Position numbers and translations under genes: made by a program
Assembly (NCBI RefSeq): GCF_002938425.1
Contig: NZ_POQU01000002.1
Location: 58,096-122,095 of the forward strand
Source: Blastococcus atacamensis
GTDB lineage: Bacteria; Actinomycetota; Actinomycetes; Mycobacteriales; Geodermatophilaceae
Length of the DNA stretch: 64,000 nt
Direction: 5' to 3'
In this document: one piece after another, positions 37,443-47,469 of the stretch
Position numbering within the stretch: the first letter of the stretch is position 1
How the letters are laid out: each line of letters starts with the position of its first letter
The notes under the pieces: generated by a model
The model's input: the letters and a program-made list of their open reading frames with translations, nothing else
The model's database searches: none
Told to the model about the DNA's origin: nothing

Positions 37443-38714
37443 TTAGGCCACGCTCACCTGCGCGGGTTCGGGAGCCGGGGCCGCGGTCCGCTCCCGGCGG
37501 CGCAGCACCACCGAGGCGGCCAGCGGGAGCAGGCCCGCCGCAGCCAGGCCCGCGCCGACGACGCTGGGCGCGCGGTACCCGAGGCCTGCCGCGATCACCA
37601 GGCCGCCGGCCCACGCGCCCAGGGCGTTCGCGAGGTTCAGCGCCGAGTGGTTGAGGGCCGCCCCGAGCATCTGGGCCTCGCCCGCGGTCTCCATGAGCCG
37701 GAGCTGCAGGAGGATCGCCAGCGTCGAGCCGCTGACCGACACCAGGAAGACGCCCACCACCAGGCCGGGCGACCACGGCGCCACCAGGGCGACCACGGCG
37801 AGCATCGCCATCAGTGCCACCAGGGCCCCGACCACCGAGCGGAACAGGGACCAGTCGCCGAGCCGCCCGGCCAGCGCCGTCCCGATGACCCCGCCGATCC
37901 CGTACACGAACAGGACCACGGGCACCGTGCCGCGGGACAGCCCGGCGACGTCGGTGACGACCGGCGCGATGTAGCTGTAGAGCGCGAACATGCCGCCGAA
38001 CCCGACGATCCCGACGCCGAGGGTGAGCAGCACCTGCGGCCGGCGCAGGGCCCCCAGCTCGCCGCGGACGGTCGCCTCGGGGCGTCCCGGCATCGTCGGG
38101 ACGACGGCGAGCACGGCGGCCACGGTCGCCGCCGCCAGAACGACGACCAACCAGTACGCCGACCGCCAGCCGACGGCCTGGCCCAGCCAGGTGGCGGCCG
38201 GGACGCCGGCGACGAGCGCGACGGACAGACCGAGCATCACCGAGCTGACCGCCCGCCCGCGCAGGTGCGGGGCGACCAGCGAGGCGGCGACCAGGGAGGC
38301 GACGCCGAAGTAGGCGCCGTGCGGCAGCCCCGCCAGGAACCGGGCGGCGAGCAGGGAGCCGTAGCCCGGGGCGAGCGCGGTCAGCGCGTTGCCGACGACG
38401 AGGGCGGCCATGAGACCGACCAGGAGGGCCCGGCGGGGCAGCCGGGCGCTGAGGGCGGCGATCACCGGAGCCCCGACCACCACGCCGATCGCGTAGGCGG
38501 AGATGACGTGACCGGCGGTGGGGATGTCGATGCCCACGCCCTGCGCGATGTCGGGCAGCAGCCCCATCGTGACGAACTCGGTGGTGCCGATCGCGAAACC
38601 GCCGAGCGCCAGGGCGACGACGGCGGCCACCAGCCGTTCGGTGGACAGCGGCGAACGCTCGGCGAGTGGCAGTGCGGTCACTCCGGGTGTGAAGCCGGGA
38701 GCCGGCCGACGCAT
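37443..38714 (-). CDS. MFS transporter (DHA1 family, AraJ/YdhP-like)
   Basis: A 423-residue, 12-helix major facilitator. FAIGTTEFVTMGLLPDIAQ in helix 1 and ARFLAGLPHGAYFGVASLVAA are typical of the sugar-efflux/arabinose-efflux subgroup (AraJ, YdhP). It probably exports sugars, drugs or metabolites by proton antiport. The ATG at 38714 is used; a GTG 11 codons later is possible. It lies just downstream of the sugar ABC operon in the same direction (27-base gap), so it may be transcribed with it. Confidence 0.85.
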   Translation of the reverse strand: MRRPAPGFTPGVTALPLAERSPLSTERLVAAVVALALGGFAIGTTEFVTMGLLPDIAQGVGIDIPTAGHVISAYAIGVVVGAPVIAALSARLPRRALLVGLMAALVVGNALTALAPGYGSLLAARFLAGLPHGAYFGVASLVAASLVAPHLRGRAVSSVMLGLSVALVAGVPAATWLGQAVGWRSAYWLVVVLAAATVAAVLAVVPTMPGRPEATVRGELGALRRPQVLLTLGVGIVGFGGMFALYSYIAPVVTDVAGLSRGTVPVVLFVYGIGGVIGTALAGRLGDWSLFRSVVGALVALMAMLAVVALVAPWSPGLVVGVFLVSVSGSTLAILLQLRLMETAGEAQMLGAALNHSALNLANALGAWAGGLVIAAGLGYRAPSVVGAGLAAAGLLPLAASVVLRRRERTAAPAPEPAQVSVA

Positions 38715-38741
38715 TCCCGGCGATGCGTCGCCGGCGGACGG

Positions 38742-39815
<1,074 letters not shown>

Positions 39816-39892
39816 GGGATGTCCTCTCACCGGCAGGTACGTGCCGGGCGTTCCGACGTGAGGGGGAAACAGGGGTGGGGCCGAGGCCCCGG

Positions 39893-40780
39893 TTACTCGA
39901 CGAGACCGCCGCTGAGTCCGCGGGCCAGCCAGCGGCGCACGAGGACACCGAAGATCACCGGGGGCAGGACCCCCAGCACGCTGGCGGCGAACATCTGGCC
40001 CCAGTCGACCTGGAAGGCGCCGAAGTACCCGGGGATGGTTGTCGTGAAGGGGTTCGCGTCCTCCCGCGTGAGCACGAAGGCATAGAAGAACTCGTTCCAC
40101 GTGAGGATGAAGACGAGAGTGGCGGTGGCGATCAGACCCGGCACCACCATGCGCAACGACACACGCCAGAAGACGCCCCACTCGGAGAGGCCGTCCATGA
40201 GGCCTGCCTCCTCCACCTCGGCGGGGACGTCGAGGAAGAAGCCGTGCATCATCCAGATCCCGAACGCCAGGTTGTAGACGATGTACACCAGGATGATGCC
40301 GACGTAGGTGTCGACCAGCTGCACCTTGGTCGCCAGGAGATACAAGGGCAGGGCGAATACCACCGCGGGCCCCATGCGCGTCCCCAGCACGAAGAACAGG
40401 AAGTTCTCCTTGTGCCGGGACCGCATCCGGGCCAGCGCATGCCCGGCGATCGCCGACAGCAGGACAACGGCGACGGTGGTGACCACCGCGATGATGAAGC
40501 TGTTGAGCAGCGTGCCCAGGAATCCATCCGACAGCACCTGGGAGAACGACCCGGTGAAGGGTGCCCGGAACCAGTCGATCGGCATGCTGCGCCAGTCCGC
40601 CGCCGGCGTGAGCGCTACCCGCAGCATGAGCAGCAGGGGCACGACCGCGACGAGGACCACGAGAACCATGAGGACGTAGCCGACGGCACGGGAGAGCCCC
40701 GCGCGGACCGGCCGGCGGCTGGGTCGCGCTGCCATGGGCGGGGAAGACGCCGCTGCGGGCGCACCGGTGGACGGGTTCAC
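39893..40780 (-). CDS. Carbohydrate ABC transporter permease (MalG family)
   Basis: Membrane subunit of the CUT1 importer, 295 residues with six helices. The ATPase-coupling EAA loop reads [20 protein letters not shown], and [17 protein letters not shown] follows in the typical MalG position. GTG at 40780 overlaps the stop of the other permease gene (GTGA). It works with the permease encoded just upstream, the ATPase just downstream and the lipoprotein at the head of the operon. Confidence 0.92.
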   Translation of the reverse strand: MNPSTGAPAAASSPPMAARPSRRPVRAGLSRAVGYVLMVLVVLVAVVPLLLMLRVALTPAADWRSMPIDWFRAPFTGSFSQVLSDGFLGTLLNSFIIAVVTTVAVVLLSAIAGHALARMRSRHKENFLFFVLGTRMGPAVVFALPLYLLATKVQLVDTYVGIILVYIVYNLAFGIWMMHGFFLDVPAEVEEAGLMDGLSEWGVFWRVSLRMVVPGLIATATLVFILTWNEFFYAFVLTREDANPFTTTIPGYFGAFQVDWGQMFAASVLGVLPPVIFGVLVRRWLARGLSGGLVE

Positions 40781-41649
40781 TGAGCCACCCCCTGACTCGC
40801 GCGCATCCACCGGACGATCACGGTGCTGATCACGCTGATCAACACCAGCATCGTGAACCCGACGGCGGCGGCGTAGCCCATCTCGTAGTACTGGAAGGCA
40901 TACCGGTACAGGTAGATCGGAAGAGTCTCCGACGACGTCCCGGGACCGCCGTTGGTCATGATGAAGATCTTGTCGAACTCACGGAAGCTGTCCATGAAGC
41001 GAATCAACGCCACGAGCGCGAGCAGTGGCCGGATCATCGGCAGCGTGAAGTGCCACAGCTCCTGACGCGCGTTGACGCCGTCGAGTCGCGCGGCCTCGAG
41101 GACCTCCCGCGGGAGCGTTTCCATCGCCGCAGCCGTCACGATCGCGACGAAGGGCACCCACTGCCACGCGTCAACGACGGCGACCGTGACCAGCGCCGTC
41201 GTCGGATTGGCCAGGAACGGGGTGACGTCGAGGCCGACGAAACCGAGCAGCCAGTCGATGAAGCCGCCGGACTCGAACATGAACCGGAACACCGCTCCCA
41301 CCACCAGCGGGGCGAGCACCATCGGGACGATGAGCAGCGCGCGCAGTACCGATGTCCCGCGCAGCCGCCGCCGGATCAACAGCGCGATCCCGATGCCGAT
41401 CGGAATACTCACCGCCATCGAGACGCCGGAGAACACGATGGAGTTCAGCGCCGCGGTCCAGAACCGGTCCTCCCCCGCTAGCCGGGCGAAGTTGTCCACC
41501 CCGACGTAGCGATTCCCGGTCACGTCCGTCAGCGAGTACCGCTGGAACATCAGGTTGATGACGTAACCGGTCGGGAACACCAGCACGACGGCGAAGAGAA
41601 GCATGGCCGGCAGCAGCGCCACCGTCGTATACCGCTTGCTGGTTCTCAT
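40777..41649 (-). CDS. Carbohydrate ABC transporter permease (MalF family)
   Basis: The partner permease, 290 residues with six helices; coupling loop [20 protein letters not shown] and the segment [25 protein letters not shown], a CUT1 hallmark. ATG at 41649 overlaps the stop of the phosphotriesterase-family gene (ATGA), and its own stop overlaps the MalG-type gene. Substrate specificity comes from the binding protein and cannot be read here. Confidence 0.92.
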   Translation of the reverse strand: MRTSKRYTTVALLPAMLLFAVVLVFPTGYVINLMFQRYSLTDVTGNRYVGVDNFARLAGEDRFWTAALNSIVFSGVSMAVSIPIGIGIALLIRRRLRGTSVLRALLIVPMVLAPLVVGAVFRFMFESGGFIDWLLGFVGLDVTPFLANPTTALVTVAVVDAWQWVPFVAIVTAAAMETLPREVLEAARLDGVNARQELWHFTLPMIRPLLALVALIRFMDSFREFDKIFIMTNGGPGTSSETLPIYLYRYAFQYYEMGYAAAVGFTMLVLISVISTVIVRWMRASQGVAQ

Positions 41650-42569
41650 CGCGTCGCACCCCCTGCCAGCAGCCAGCGCCGCGGGTTCGCGTGGGTCATG
41701 AGTCGCTGTACCTCCTGTGAGATCCCGAAGCGCTCCAGCGCCGGGAGGAAGGTGGTGACGAGATAGGTGGGATCGGAGAACGTGTGGCCGGCAATGTCCT
41801 CGGGGCCGGTGAACCGCTGCACGCTGTCGTGCCCCAGCAGCACGCGCTCGGCGAGCCCCTCGTGGTGCAGTCGCCGGACGAGCCCCGCCCAGTGGTCGAG
41901 GTCGTGCGCGTCGTGGCCCAGCCGGTCGAACCCGACGTAGGCCCCCCGGCGGGCAATCTCGATTGCATACTCTGCAGGCTCGTCCCCGGAGCAGACATGG
42001 GAGACCAGCACCGACGAGGCGCGCACGCCGGCGTCGGCGAAGAGGTCCAGCTGCTCCAGCCCCAGCCCACCGGTCGTGTGGCTCACGATGGGCGCACCCG
42101 TCTGGCGGTGCGCGTCAGCGCCTGCGATCAGCAGCTTCTCCTCGTGCGGCGTCATGGCACCGGCACTCGTGGCCACCTTGATGGCGCCGCACGGAACCGT
42201 CTCGTCGGTCAGTTCGGCGACGAACCGGCGGGCCAGCTCCCCGGCGGACGCGTCCACGACCCAGCGCGGCTGGGGGTGCCACTGTTCGCAGAAGGATCCG
42301 GTGCTGGCCACGATGGACACCCCACCGGCCCGGCTGAGGTCCGCCAGCAGGGCGAGGTCCCGCCCGTACCCCGGCGGCGTGCAGTCGACAACCGTGCCGA
42401 CGCCGGCCTGCCGCAGATCACGCAGCACCCGGATGCACCGGGCGCGGAGCTCGTCGTCGACAGGCGTCGCCTGGCCGCTCATCTGGCCGTAGTCGATCAC
42501 CAGGTGTTCGTGGGGCAGCACGATGCCCGGCGCGGCGGCGTCCCACTGCCCAGTGACGCTACGCGGCAT
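41646..42569 (-). CDS. Phosphotriesterase-family amidohydrolase (probable lactonase/esterase)
   Basis: A 307-residue binuclear metal hydrolase of the PTE group, whose natural members are mostly lactonases and phospho-sugar lactonases. Metal-site motifs are PHEHLVIDY near residue 19, the bridging lysine in GAIKVATSAG near 140, SHTTGG near 172, SHVCSGDEP near 200 and the aspartate in LLGHDSVQRF near 255. It overlaps the SDR gene by 11 bases and the permease gene by 4. In this operon a lactonase acting on an aldonolactone formed by a dehydrogenase would make sense; that is inference. Confidence 0.85.
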   Translation of the reverse strand: MPRSVTGQWDAAAPGIVLPHEHLVIDYGQMSGQATPVDDELRARCIRVLRDLRQAGVGTVVDCTPPGYGRDLALLADLSRAGGVSIVASTGSFCEQWHPQPRWVVDASAGELARRFVAELTDETVPCGAIKVATSAGAMTPHEEKLLIAGADAHRQTGAPIVSHTTGGLGLEQLDLFADAGVRASSVLVSHVCSGDEPAEYAIEIARRGAYVGFDRLGHDAHDLDHWAGLVRRLHHEGLAERVLLGHDSVQRFTGPEDIAGHTFSDPTYLVTTFLPALERFGISQEVQRLMTHANPRRWLLAGGATR

Positions 42570-43338
42570 CCTTCGGCCCTCCCCCCGCGAACGACGACCC
42601 GAAGTCGAAGGTGGCGGTGAGTCCGCCGTCGACCACGACGTTGGCGCCGGTGATCGCCATGGCCCCGGGGCCGGCCAGGTGCGCCACCGACGGCGCGATG
42701 TCCTCGGCGGTCAGCAGCCGGCCGATGGGGTGGCGTTCTATCAACCGCTGCCGCGCCTGCTTTCCGTCGGGCAACGACGCGAAGTGCCGCGCGAGCAACG
42801 GGGTGTCGGTGGAGCCGGGGCACACCGAGTTGACGCGCACGCCGTGTGGCGCCAGCTCGACGGCCAAAGCCCTGGTGACCGCCACCACCGCGCCCTTCGA
42901 TGCGACGTAGGCGGCCGCGGCGTCCTGGCCGACGAGGGCGGACACCGACGCGACGTTCACCACGCACCCCCGCGCCGCGACGAGCAGGTCCCACATCTCG
43001 CGAGTGCCGATCAGCACCGAGAGGACGTTGGTCTCCAGGACCCGCCGCAGGTCGGCGTCCGACGTCTCGACGAGAGGCGCGATGTGCGCCGTGCCGGCGT
43101 TGTGCACCAGCACGTCCAGGCGGCCGTACCGGTCTCGCACGTGCTGCGCCATGCAGCGCCAGTCAGCCGTCGAGGTGACGTCGGCTGCGACGGCGCCGAA
43201 CCCCTCCCGCTCGGCGACGTCGATCAGCGACGGGTCCCGGTCGGCGATCAGGACGTCGCCGTGCTGCTTCAACAGGCGCGCCGTCGCCAGTCCGATGCCG
43301 CTGGCACCGCCGGTCACGAGCGCGAGCTGTGCACCCAT
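42559..43338 (-). CDS. Short-chain dehydrogenase/reductase
   Basis: A 259-residue classical SDR: cofactor motif TGGASGIG near residue 9, HNAG near 83, catalytic Ser in NVASVSAL and YVASK near 145-149. An acidic residue after beta-2 (IADRDPS) favours NAD(H). It overlaps neighbours on both sides (25 bases with the PLP gene, 11 with the PTE gene). It probably oxidises a sugar or sugar acid in the pathway encoded here; substrate not shown by sequence. Confidence 0.87.
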   Translation of the reverse strand: MGAQLALVTGGASGIGLATARLLKQHGDVLIADRDPSLIDVAEREGFGAVAADVTSTADWRCMAQHVRDRYGRLDVLVHNAGTAHIAPLVETSDADLRRVLETNVLSVLIGTREMWDLLVAARGCVVNVASVSALVGQDAAAAYVASKGAVVAVTRALAVELAPHGVRVNSVCPGSTDTPLLARHFASLPDGKQARQRLIERHPIGRLLTAEDIAPSVAHLAGPGAMAITGANVVVDGGLTATFDFGSSFAGGGPKDAA

Positions 43339-44453
43339 GCCGTCACCTCCTCCACCAGCGCCGGACCCGTTCCGGCGCGCTCTGCGAACGACCCCACGCT
43401 CGGCTCGCCGTCGGTTGAGGCGTCCTCGGTGGGGCGGGACAACGTCTCCTTGGTGCCGGCGCCCGTCAGCACGCAGACGGTCTCGGGATCTGCCAGCCCG
43501 AGGCGGGCAAGGACGGCCGGAGCAGCGCAGGAGGCGAGCTCCACGTCCAGCCCGTCGTACCGGGCGAAGGCCTCCCGCATGAGGAGCATCTCCTCGTCGG
43601 TGGCCGCGCCGACCACGCCGCCCGAGGCACGGATCCTGCCCAGGGCGTAGCTCGCCTCATCGGCGTAACCGGTGAGCCGGTCGGCGATGGCGAGGGCGGC
43701 GGTGGGTGCCGGGCCCGTCCAGGGGAGGACCTCGTCGGCCCCCTCGTCGAACGCCCGGGCGATGGGCGCGCAGCCCGCTGCCTGCCCCGCCACGAGTTCG
43801 ATCGGTGGCCGGCCGGCCTCGGCCAACCCGGTACCGGCTCCCAGGAGGACCGGCCCGACGCTGATCGACGCGGCGAGGCGGACGACCCGCTGGGACCCGA
43901 GCTGGGCGTGCACCTCGTGCCCGATGCCCCGGCACGCCCACTCGCAGCCGGCCGCACCGAAGGTCGAGGCCAGATTGGGCAGTCCGAAGGCGGTCGCCAG
44001 CCGGGAGGCCAGCCCGTGGACGGCCGCCGGCCCCTCCCCGGCACGGACGACCGCGCCGCCGCGAAGTCTCACCATCGCCACGGCCGCCGGTGAGACCGCG
44101 TCCGGAACGAGGACCAGCAGGGGCAGCCCCTCCCGTGCGCATGCCGCGGCCGCCGCGACCGCGGCGTTGCCCGAGGACGCGACCACCGCGCCCCGAGCGC
44201 CCACCTCGATCGCCTCCCGGACCAGCACCCGCATGACGCGGTCCTTGAACGACCCGCTGGGGTTCTGCCCCTCGACCTTGAGCCACGCGCCCGAGAGCGC
44301 GGGTACGCGGCTGCGGACGAGCGGCGTCGGTGGGCTGGCGGCTGCATCCGCGAGCTGCCACGGCTGCTCGTAGAGCGCCACGTGTCCGCACCGGGTGCAG
44401 ATCCCGCGGGGCCCCTCCTGGCGATGGCCGCACCGCTGACACTCGGCGGTCAT
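43314..44453 (-). CDS. Threonine synthase-like PLP enzyme with N-terminal zinc ribbon
   Basis: A 379-residue fold-type II PLP enzyme. It begins with a CxxC...CxxC zinc ribbon (Cys5, 8, 19, 22), then the Schiff-base lysine in NPSGSFKDR (Lys70), VVASSGNAAVAAAAA and a phosphate-binding region. The loop SISVGPVLLGAGTGL and other parts differ from housekeeping threonine synthase. Such proteins catalyse beta-elimination or replacement on amino acids. Position between a deacylase and a dehydrogenase, in a locus with RidA and ketodeoxy-acid enzymes, suggests an amino-sugar-acid ammonia-lyase. That role is inference; threonine synthase or cysteate/diaminopropionate enzymes are alternatives. Confidence 0.78.
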   Translation of the reverse strand: MTAECQRCGHRQEGPRGICTRCGHVALYEQPWQLADAAASPPTPLVRSRVPALSGAWLKVEGQNPSGSFKDRVMRVLVREAIEVGARGAVVASSGNAAVAAAAACAREGLPLLVLVPDAVSPAAVAMVRLRGGAVVRAGEGPAAVHGLASRLATAFGLPNLASTFGAAGCEWACRGIGHEVHAQLGSQRVVRLAASISVGPVLLGAGTGLAEAGRPPIELVAGQAAGCAPIARAFDEGADEVLPWTGPAPTAALAIADRLTGYADEASYALGRIRASGGVVGAATDEEMLLMREAFARYDGLDVELASCAAPAVLARLGLADPETVCVLTGAGTKETLSRPTEDASTDGEPSVGSFAERAGTGPALVEEVTAWVHSSRS

Positions 44454-46021
44454 GCCGCTCCCGCCCCGCGCAGCGCGAGTCCGGTCAATCGCGGGGCCAG
44501 CCAGCGCCCGTCGTCCAGGACCGGTTCACCGTGCAGGAAGGACCATCGCACCGCATCGGGGCTCCACGGACCCACGTCCGGCCCGTCGTCCAGGGCCGCG
44601 GGGTCGATGACGAGCACGTCCCCTCGGCACCCCTCTGCCAGACGTCCCACGGGCAGCCCGAACAGGCCCGCTGCACCAGCGGTCATCCGCTTTACCATGT
44701 CGGCGACCCCGACCTCCACCACGCCGTCACGGGCCCATCGCAGGAGGCGCAGAAAGGTGCCGGCGGCCCGGGGATGCGGTACACCGGAACCCGGTATGCC
44801 GTCGGAGCCGGCGACCTGTTCTGGGGCAGCGGCGATCGCTCTGACGTTGTCGGCGTGCCCTTGTGGCACCAAGATGCAGGCCTGCCCTGCCAGCCGGCGG
44901 ACAGCTTCCACGACGACCTCCCCGCTGGTGCGCCCGTCCTGCCGAGCGACCTCGGCCACCGGCCGGGTGTCCCAGCCGGCCAGCGCGGTCCCCGCCAACC
45001 CGGCCAGCAGGACCTTCTCCCAGCCCACCGCGATCGTCCGGCCCGGGCCCTCTCGGTCGAGTGCGGCAGCCACCGACGCCGCCTCCTCCGGATCGGCGAG
45101 CAGGGCGGCGATGTCCTCGCCCCGTCGCATCTGCAGGTGCTGGGGCAGCACGGTCGTCAGGAACGTGCACGCCACGGTGTACGGGTAGCTGTCCCAGCTC
45201 ACCGCGACACCTGCCGACCGCAGCCGGTGGAGATGGCGCTGGGCCGTACCACCGCGACCCGGCCCGGAGACGTGGAAGTGCGAGAGATGGACCGGTCGTC
45301 CGCTCCGCGTGCCGATCGTCAACGCCTCCTCCAGGGCATCGTCGAAACCCGCGCCGTAGTCGCGGAGATGGGTCACGTAGCGGCCGCCCCCAGCCGGCAT
45401 GGCGGCAGCCGCGTCGATCAGCTCCTGGGTGTCCGACCAGAGTGCCGGCGGATAGCTCAGCCCTGTGGACAGACCTACCGCGCCATCGGCCATGCCCGCC
45501 GCGACGAGGGCGGCGATCCGGGAGCGCTCCTCCGCCGTGGCGGGGCGGGGCGCACCTCCCATGACCTGCGCGCGCACGGCGCCGTGCGGGACCAGCGTCG
45601 TCACCCGCGCGAAAGCTCCCGCGTCCACGGTGCGGAGGTAGTCCCCGACGGTCCCCCACTCGCCCGGAGGCGCCTCACCGGTGATGGGAGCGAGCACGCC
45701 GGCCATCATCTGTCCCGCCGCCCCCGGGGCGGGAGCCAGGCCCAGGCCGTCCTGCCCGACGACCTCGGTCGTGACTCCGGAGCGGGCGCGCAGTTCCATG
45801 GCCGTTCCGGAGAGGACGGACAGATCGCAGTGGGAGTGGGCGTCGACGAACCCCGGCGTCACCCAGGCGCCCCCGGCGTCGATCTCCCGAGCACCCTCGC
45901 GGGCCAGTCGCGGAGCCATCTCGGTGATCCGTCCGCCCTGGATCCGCAGGTCCAGTTGCCGGCCGGCCGAGGCCGCACCGTCGAAGACGATGCCGCCTCG
46001 GATCAGGGTCCCGGCGCTCAA
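44450..46021 (-). CDS. N-acyl-D-amino-acid deacylase family protein
   Basis: A 523-residue amidohydrolase of the D-aminoacylase group. Motifs include GAWVTPGFVDAHSHCDLSVL (metal HxH near residue 60), VTTEVVGQDGLGLAP, YVTHLRDYG near 220, VHLSHFHVSG near 250 and GSDGIPGSG near 415. Where D-aminoacylases have a metal-bridging Cys (GNCG), this protein has GQDG with Asp, as in a distinct subgroup. TTG at 46021 overlaps the binding-protein stop (TTGA), so translation is coupled. It would remove an acyl group from an N-acylated D-amino acid or 2-acylamino sugar acid. Confidence 0.83.
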   Translation of the reverse strand: MSAGTLIRGGIVFDGAASAGRQLDLRIQGGRITEMAPRLAREGAREIDAGGAWVTPGFVDAHSHCDLSVLSGTAMELRARSGVTTEVVGQDGLGLAPAPGAAGQMMAGVLAPITGEAPPGEWGTVGDYLRTVDAGAFARVTTLVPHGAVRAQVMGGAPRPATAEERSRIAALVAAGMADGAVGLSTGLSYPPALWSDTQELIDAAAAMPAGGGRYVTHLRDYGAGFDDALEEALTIGTRSGRPVHLSHFHVSGPGRGGTAQRHLHRLRSAGVAVSWDSYPYTVACTFLTTVLPQHLQMRRGEDIAALLADPEEAASVAAALDREGPGRTIAVGWEKVLLAGLAGTALAGWDTRPVAEVARQDGRTSGEVVVEAVRRLAGQACILVPQGHADNVRAIAAAPEQVAGSDGIPGSGVPHPRAAGTFLRLLRWARDGVVEVGVADMVKRMTAGAAGLFGLPVGRLAEGCRGDVLVIDPAALDDGPDVGPWSPDAVRWSFLHGEPVLDDGRWLAPRLTGLALRGAGAA

Positions 46022-47361
46022 TCGAGGTAGCCCGCACTCTCCATGATGGAGGTGAGCTCGGTCTGCGCCGTCTCGAGAGACTCCTCGACGCTCATGGAAT
46101 CGGCGATCGCGCTGGAGATCTGGGCCGAGAAGGTGTCGCCGATCTTGGCGAACTCCGGGTAGAACGGCCAGTGCTCGGCCGTGCTGTTCTTCCAGGTCTC
46201 CTGCAGCTTCTCCGTGAAGTCGACCAGTCCGTTCTCCTCGGCGTACTGGGCATACTCCGGGCTCGCGAGGACGTGCAGGTTCGGCACGTCGGTCCGTCCC
46301 AGCTCGGTGAGCTCCTTCATGGTGGTGTCCCGGGAGACTCGCCACTGGAGGAACAGCCACGCGGCATTCTTGTTCTCGCTGCCGGAGGTGACTGCCAGGC
46401 CCTCGTTGTAGAGCCACTGCAGGTGGTTGCCCGCAGGTCCGGTGGGCAGCGTGTAACCGACGTTGCCGGCGACCTTCGACTGGCCCGGGTCCTCGAAGAT
46501 CGTGCCGAAGCCCGAGGTGTCGAATGTCATCGCGGCCTGGCCCGAGGAGAACCGCTCACTGGCCTCGGTGAACGTGAGCGACGCCGCGTCCTCGGGACCA
46601 TAGTCACGCATCAGCGTGACGAAGTCGGTCATGGCCTCGGTCATCTCCGGGCTGTCCGCCTGCGGTGTGCCGTCCTCGTCGAACAGCAGCGCGCCGTAGC
46701 CGTGGGCCCAGCCCAGCTCGGTGCCCAGCGAGGCGAAGGTGGGGGCGCCCCGGCCGGTGAACGGGATGAGGTCGGGGCGCTTTTCGGCGATCACCTCGGC
46801 GGCGGCCAGGATCTCGTCGGTGGTCTGCGGGGGCTGCAGGCCTAGCTCCTCGAACACGTCGGCGCGGTAGAAGAACATTCCCCCGAGGATGGTGTGGGGG
46901 AGCGCGTAAAGCTTGTCGTCCACTGTCATCGAGTCGAGGGCGCTCGGCGGAATGTCCTCGATCGTCAGCCACTCGTCCTTGGCGTCCTCGATGTAGGCAT
47001 CGAGGGGCTCCACCCAGCCCGCCTTCACGAACTCGGGCACGTTCCAGAACGACAACGAGGTCACGTCGTAGGTGCCCGTACCGGACGTGGCGTCCAGCAC
47101 CAGCTTCTGGCGGGCCGTCGGCTCGTCGTAGACCTCGAGCTCGACCTCGATGCCGGTCGCCTCCTCGAACTCGGGTAGGAACTCCTGGATCGCCTCGATC
47201 TCGTAACCCTCCTTGAGCAGCACCCGCAGCTCGGTGCCCTCGAAGGATTCGCGACCGGCGGCGGGCGCCTGCTCGGCGTCCGACCCCCCGCAGGCCGAGG
47301 CCACGAGGGCGGCCGCCAAGAGGCTGGTGGACACCCGTCCACCGCGCGCAGAGAAAGCCAT
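46018..47361 (-). CDS. Sugar ABC transporter substrate-binding lipoprotein
   Basis: First gene of the operon. The 447-residue precursor has a signal peptide with lipobox LVASAC, then a family-1 solute-binding fold (LRVLLKEGYEIEAIQEFLPE, VYDEPTARQKLVLDATSGTG, YDVTSLSFWNVPEFVKAGW, AEHWPFYPEFAKIGDTF). It should sit on the outer face of the membrane and deliver substrate to the MalF/MalG-type permeases. ATG at 47361 has GGAGG upstream. The dyad TTGCA-N5-TGCAA ends 28 bases before the start and probably binds the IclR regulator encoded nearby. Confidence 0.92.
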   Translation of the reverse strand: MAFSARGGRVSTSLLAAALVASACGGSDAEQAPAAGRESFEGTELRVLLKEGYEIEAIQEFLPEFEEATGIEVELEVYDEPTARQKLVLDATSGTGTYDVTSLSFWNVPEFVKAGWVEPLDAYIEDAKDEWLTIEDIPPSALDSMTVDDKLYALPHTILGGMFFYRADVFEELGLQPPQTTDEILAAAEVIAEKRPDLIPFTGRGAPTFASLGTELGWAHGYGALLFDEDGTPQADSPEMTEAMTDFVTLMRDYGPEDAASLTFTEASERFSSGQAAMTFDTSGFGTIFEDPGQSKVAGNVGYTLPTGPAGNHLQWLYNEGLAVTSGSENKNAAWLFLQWRVSRDTTMKELTELGRTDVPNLHVLASPEYAQYAEENGLVDFTEKLQETWKNSTAEHWPFYPEFAKIGDTFSAQISSAIADSMSVEESLETAQTELTSIMESAGYLD

Positions 47362-47388
47362 GCTGAACCTCCACCGTGAACCCGACCG

Positions 47389-47403
47389 TTGCACATGTTG
47401 CAA
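47389..47403. promoter_or_regulatory. Dyad operator TTGCA-N5-TGCAA (probable IclR-family site), promoter-proximal to the ABC operon
   Basis: TTGCA CATGT TGCAA is a perfect dyad in the divergent region between the binding lipoprotein and the sugar kinase genes. It overlaps a 16-base perfect palindrome TGCAATGGCCATTGCA (47399-47414). The same TTGCA-N5-TGCAA dyad occurs at 52601-52615, in the other divergent promoter region of the locus. The IclR-family gene at 48481 is the natural candidate regulator. Confidence 0.65.
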
Positions 47404-47469
47404 TGGCCATTGCATCTTTGGTGGCGGGAGCTTTACGGTTCTGCGGCCAGCTGTCAAGAGAGGAACCGC

